From the NCBI RefSeq assembly GCF_022012415.1, contig NZ_JAKLTR010000031.1, positions 1-37,029 of the forward strand: a stretch of DNA of 37,029 bases. Reading direction: 5' to 3'. Origin of the DNA: Terrimonas ginsenosidimutans (GTDB taxonomy: Bacteria > Bacteroidota > Bacteroidia > Chitinophagales > Chitinophagaceae). The notes beneath the pieces were generated by a model. It made no database searches and was not told where the DNA came from. It saw nothing but the letters and a program-made list of their open reading frames with translations. Below, one piece after another: positions 34,285 to 37,029 of the stretch; within the stretch, counting starts at the first letter, position 1, and each line of letters begins with the position of its first letter. The position numbers and the translations under genes were made by a program.

Positions 34285-37029
34285 ATGAATTCTCGTTCTG
34301 TTTGTTTTAAGTTAGGAATAGCCTGGCTGTCAGTGTGCTTAGCAGGCAATGACGTCTCTGCTCAGACGCCGTATCTGCCTGCCGCATACAATAGCGGCAT
34401 ACCGGTCAGCTATGTGCGGACATGGGATGCGATGAAGCCGGATACCAATGCCGCTGCGATTACGACCGCGATGGCGGCGAGAGATTTCCGTATGACGACG
34501 CAGTATGTGGATGGGCTGGGCAGGCCGATACAAAATGTGGTTAAGCATGGTTCTATGCACACCGGCTATCCAATGACGGATATGGTTGAGGGATTTACGT
34601 ATGATGAATTCGGCAGAGAAAAATTCAGGTTTTTGCCATTTCAATCCTCCGGAGGGAACCCCGGCCAGTCTGATGGACTATTTAAGACTAACCCATGGCA
34701 GCAACAAGTCTATTCTCTTGGAAACATCTATGTATTATCTCCGCTGAAAGGGCAAGATGAAACATTCCTTTATAGTCAAACAAATTTTGAACCATCGCCG
34801 TTGAACCGGGTAACAGAAACGTTTTCTCCGGGGAGCAGTTGGGCCGGCACAGCTTCGCAAGCTACAGAAGCTGCGAGACGATCCGTGAAAATAAGGTACC
34901 TGACGAATACTGCGTTTGACTCGGTCAGGATATGGAATGTTACTAATGGCGGTTCTGTTGGTGCATGGGGAACTTATTCTACCACTGCGATGTACCCCGC
35001 CGGGCAATTGACAAAAATCATCACCATCGACGAACACGGCAAACAGCTTATCGAATTCACCGACAAACAGGGTAAAGTCATTCTAAAAAAAGTACAACTG
35101 ACTGCGTCTGCGGATGATGGTAATGGGAAAGGCCATTCCGGTTGGATCTGCACATATTACCTGTATGATGACCTTGGTAATCTCCGTTGTGTAATTCAGC
35201 CGAAAGGTGTTGCGGTGATTGCCTCCAATTGGTTGCTGACCAGCACGGAGATCCTGGCAGAGCAGTGCTTCCGCTATGAATATGATGAACGTAACCGGAT
35301 GATCGTTAAAAAGGTGCCGGGTGCGGGAGAGACATATATGGTGTATGATTTTCGTGACAGGCTGATCATGACGCAGGATGCAGTTATGCGGGCAACGACT
35401 CCGGCAAGATGGAATGTGACGAAGTATGATGACCTGAACCGTGTTATTGAAACAGGTTTATTATCCAGTGCCGGTAGCTTCTCCTCCTTTCGTGACAGTG
35501 CGGCCACCTCTCTTGCCATTCCCAATACCAGTTCAAATTATTTCGATTTGACTACTTCCCATTATGATGATTATGCTGGCCTTCCCGCAGGGTTGAACGG
35601 TAACTTTATTGATACTTTATCGAGTCAGTTTCATGCATCTTCCGCTTCGCCTTTATACGCTCAGCCATTGGTCGCGTCTGCTCAGGTACGGGGCCTGCCA
35701 ACCTGGACAAGCGTCAAAGTAATTAATAGTTTGGTTATACTTTACTCGATCAATATTTATGACGAGAAAGGAAGAGTGATCCAGGTGAAATCAAGGAACC
35801 GGACAGGAGGGAATGATTTCATCACTACACAGTACAACTGGAGCGGGCAACCATTGATCACCCTGCAAAGAATACAAAAAGCAGGAAACAAAGCGGTGAC
35901 AGTGGTAATCATGACGAAGTATGTATATGATGACCTTGCGCGGCTTGTTCGATTGGAAAAGAGGATTGGCCACAGTCAGATCAATAGCGGAGCTCTTCAA
36001 TCCAGCTATACTCACGTACTGACGCAGAACTATGATGCAATGGGGCAGTTGAAAACAAAAAAACTTGCCCCTGCATTTAATGGAAACCAGGGGCTGGAAA
36101 CACTGAACTATGATTATAATGTAAGGGGATGGATGCTTGGTGTCAACCGCGCCTATGTAAAGGATTCAACAAGCGTAGCTAATCATTTCGGTTTCGATCT
36201 CGGGTACGACAAAACGGCATTATCGATAAATGGAGTGAACACCTCGTATGCATCCGGTCTGTTCAATGGCAATATTGGCGGAATGCTCTGGAAAAGCACG
36301 GGTGATGATCAGCTACGCAAATATGACTTTGGGTATGATGCAGCCAACAGGTTGACCGGTGCAGATTTTAATGAATTCCGGCAACAGCAGTTCGGTAAGT
36401 CAGGAGGAATAGATTTCAGTGTCAGTGGTCTGAGTTACGACGTGAATGGAAATATTCTTTCCATGAATCAAAAAGGTTTGAAAGGAAGCAGCAGCTTTAC
36501 CATTGACAGTCTCCTTTATACGTATATCGGGCAATCAAACAAACTTCGAAGCGTTATTGACCGGGTCAACGATACAGCCACAAAGCTCGGTGATTTCCGG
36601 TCGGATAAATTGTATATGGATCAGCTCGGCAGTAATAAGACCACCGGTGCCACGGACTATACATATAATGTAAACGGCAGTTTGACCAGGGATCTGAATA
36701 AATCCATTAATCAAACGAGCGGCGGCGATGGGATACAGTACAATGCGATCAATATGGTCAGCAGAGTACATTCCAAAAAAGACAATAGTACGTCACGCGG
36801 ATATATTGATTATGAGTATGCCGCTGATGGAACGAAGCTGCAGAAAATCGTTACGGAGTTTGGAGTTGATACGGTCAGTACATTGTATCTGGGTAATGCG
36901 GTGTTCACGGATGATTCGTTGTCATTCATAGGCATGGAAGAAGGCCGGATCAGACGGGTTGGTTCAACGTTTGTCTATGATTATTTCATCAAAGATCATT
37001 TGGGGAATGTGCGAATGATACTTACAGAT
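34285..37029 (+). CDS. RHS repeat-associated protein with N-terminal DUF6443-like domain (partial, runs off the window)
   Basis: The first 915 codons of a gene that continues past the window end without a stop. The ATG at 34285 begins MNSRSVCFKLGIAWLSVCLAGNDVSAQ, a signal peptide with cleavage at SAQ|T. Residues about 42-85 (YVRTWDAMKPD, TTQYVDGLGRPIQNVV) are the N-terminal region common to Bacteroidota RHS proteins (DUF6443). YD repeats follow: YYLYDDLGNLRCVI near 291, FRYEYDERNRMIVKKV near 335, MVYDFRDRLIMTQD near 353, YVYDDLARLVRLEK near 549 and YDFGYDAANRLTG near 690. The last visible residues, DYFIKDHLGNVRMILTD, are the start of the RHS-associated core (DHLGN). The variable C-terminal part, possibly a toxin, lies outside the window. 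Confidence 0.9.
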   Translation, partial: MNSRSVCFKLGIAWLSVCLAGNDVSAQTPYLPAAYNSGIPVSYVRTWDAMKPDTNAAAITTAMAARDFRMTTQYVDGLGRPIQNVVKHGSMHTGYPMTDMVEGFTYDEFGREKFRFLPFQSSGGNPGQSDGLFKTNPWQQQVYSLGNIYVLSPLKGQDETFLYSQTNFEPSPLNRVTETFSPGSSWAGTASQATEAARRSVKIRYLTNTAFDSVRIWNVTNGGSVGAWGTYSTTAMYPAGQLTKIITIDEHGKQLIEFTDKQGKVILKKVQLTASADDGNGKGHSGWICTYYLYDDLGNLRCVIQPKGVAVIASNWLLTSTEILAEQCFRYEYDERNRMIVKKVPGAGETYMVYDFRDRLIMTQDAVMRATTPARWNVTKYDDLNRVIETGLLSSAGSFSSFRDSAATSLAIPNTSSNYFDLTTSHYDDYAGLPAGLNGNFIDTLSSQFHASSASPLYAQPLVASAQVRGLPTWTSVKVINSLVILYSINIYDEKGRVIQVKSRNRTGGNDFITTQYNWSGQPLITLQRIQKAGNKAVTVVIMTKYVYDDLARLVRLEKRIGHSQINSGALQSSYTHVLTQNYDAMGQLKTKKLAPAFNGNQGLETLNYDYNVRGWMLGVNRAYVKDSTSVANHFGFDLGYDKTALSINGVNTSYASGLFNGNIGGMLWKSTGDDQLRKYDFGYDAANRLTGADFNEFRQQQFGKSGGIDFSVSGLSYDVNGNILSMNQKGLKGSSSFTIDSLLYTYIGQSNKLRSVIDRVNDTATKLGDFRSDKLYMDQLGSNKTTGATDYTYNVNGSLTRDLNKSINQTSGGDGIQYNAINMVSRVHSKKDNSTSRGYIDYEYAADGTKLQKIVTEFGVDTVSTLYLGNAVFTDDSLSFIGMEEGRIRRVGSTFVYDYFIKDHLGNVRMILTD

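Overview
The window looks like a chromosomal segment of a Bacteroidota member, most likely family Chitinophagaceae. The main clues are bacillithiol genes, monofunctional aspartate kinase, -7 boxes of the TAnnTTTG type, almost no Shine-Dalgarno sequences, secreted proteins whose signal peptides end in Ala-Gln, and a secreted RHS/YD-repeat locus with DUF5977-like repeats. This placement is an inference from gene content; no rRNA or tRNA gene was seen.

Layout. (1) 257-5953 is a hydroxyproline catabolic set: 2-oxoglutarate-semialdehyde dehydrogenase, 4-hydroxyproline 2-epimerase and a D-amino-acid (D-hydroxyproline) dehydrogenase. An oppositely oriented membrane fatty-acid-hydroxylase-type protein lies in the middle. 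The deaminase step is not in the window. (2) 6176-9227 holds an exported SMP-30-like propeller protein, bshC and, convergent to it, purE. (3) 9416-16289 on the minus strand reads purK, then a complete RND efflux operon (adaptor lipoprotein, AcrB-type pump, TolC-type channel), then purE; the pump therefore sits between two genes that are often neighbours. (4) 16498-25425 is mostly housekeeping: 4-hydroxyphenylpyruvate dioxygenase behind a possible 29-residue leader ORF, an L,D-transpeptidase fused to a TonB-C-like domain, aspartate kinase, fructose-1,6-bisphosphatase, a secreted CAP protein, an ABC ATPase without an adjacent permease, an FKBP, a DinB/YfiT (BstA-like) protein and a Nudix hydrolase. 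(5) 25578-27388 carries folC and a macrodomain gene overlapping by 4 bp. (6) 27799-37029 is an accessory surface locus: an exported coiled-coil/beta-barrel protein, a 1493-residue RHS-like protein with five tandem 65-residue cysteine-paired repeats, a small exported protein and a second RHS protein that runs off the window.

The most unusual non-coding feature is a set of ten large intergenic palindromes whose arms are made of short tandem units (8, 10 or about 19-20 nt). They fall into at least three sequence families and several abut or even supply the stop codon of the neighbouring gene. One has expanded into a nine-copy 19-nt array. These elements, the RHS locus and the HPPD upstream ORF are the best candidates for something not well described.
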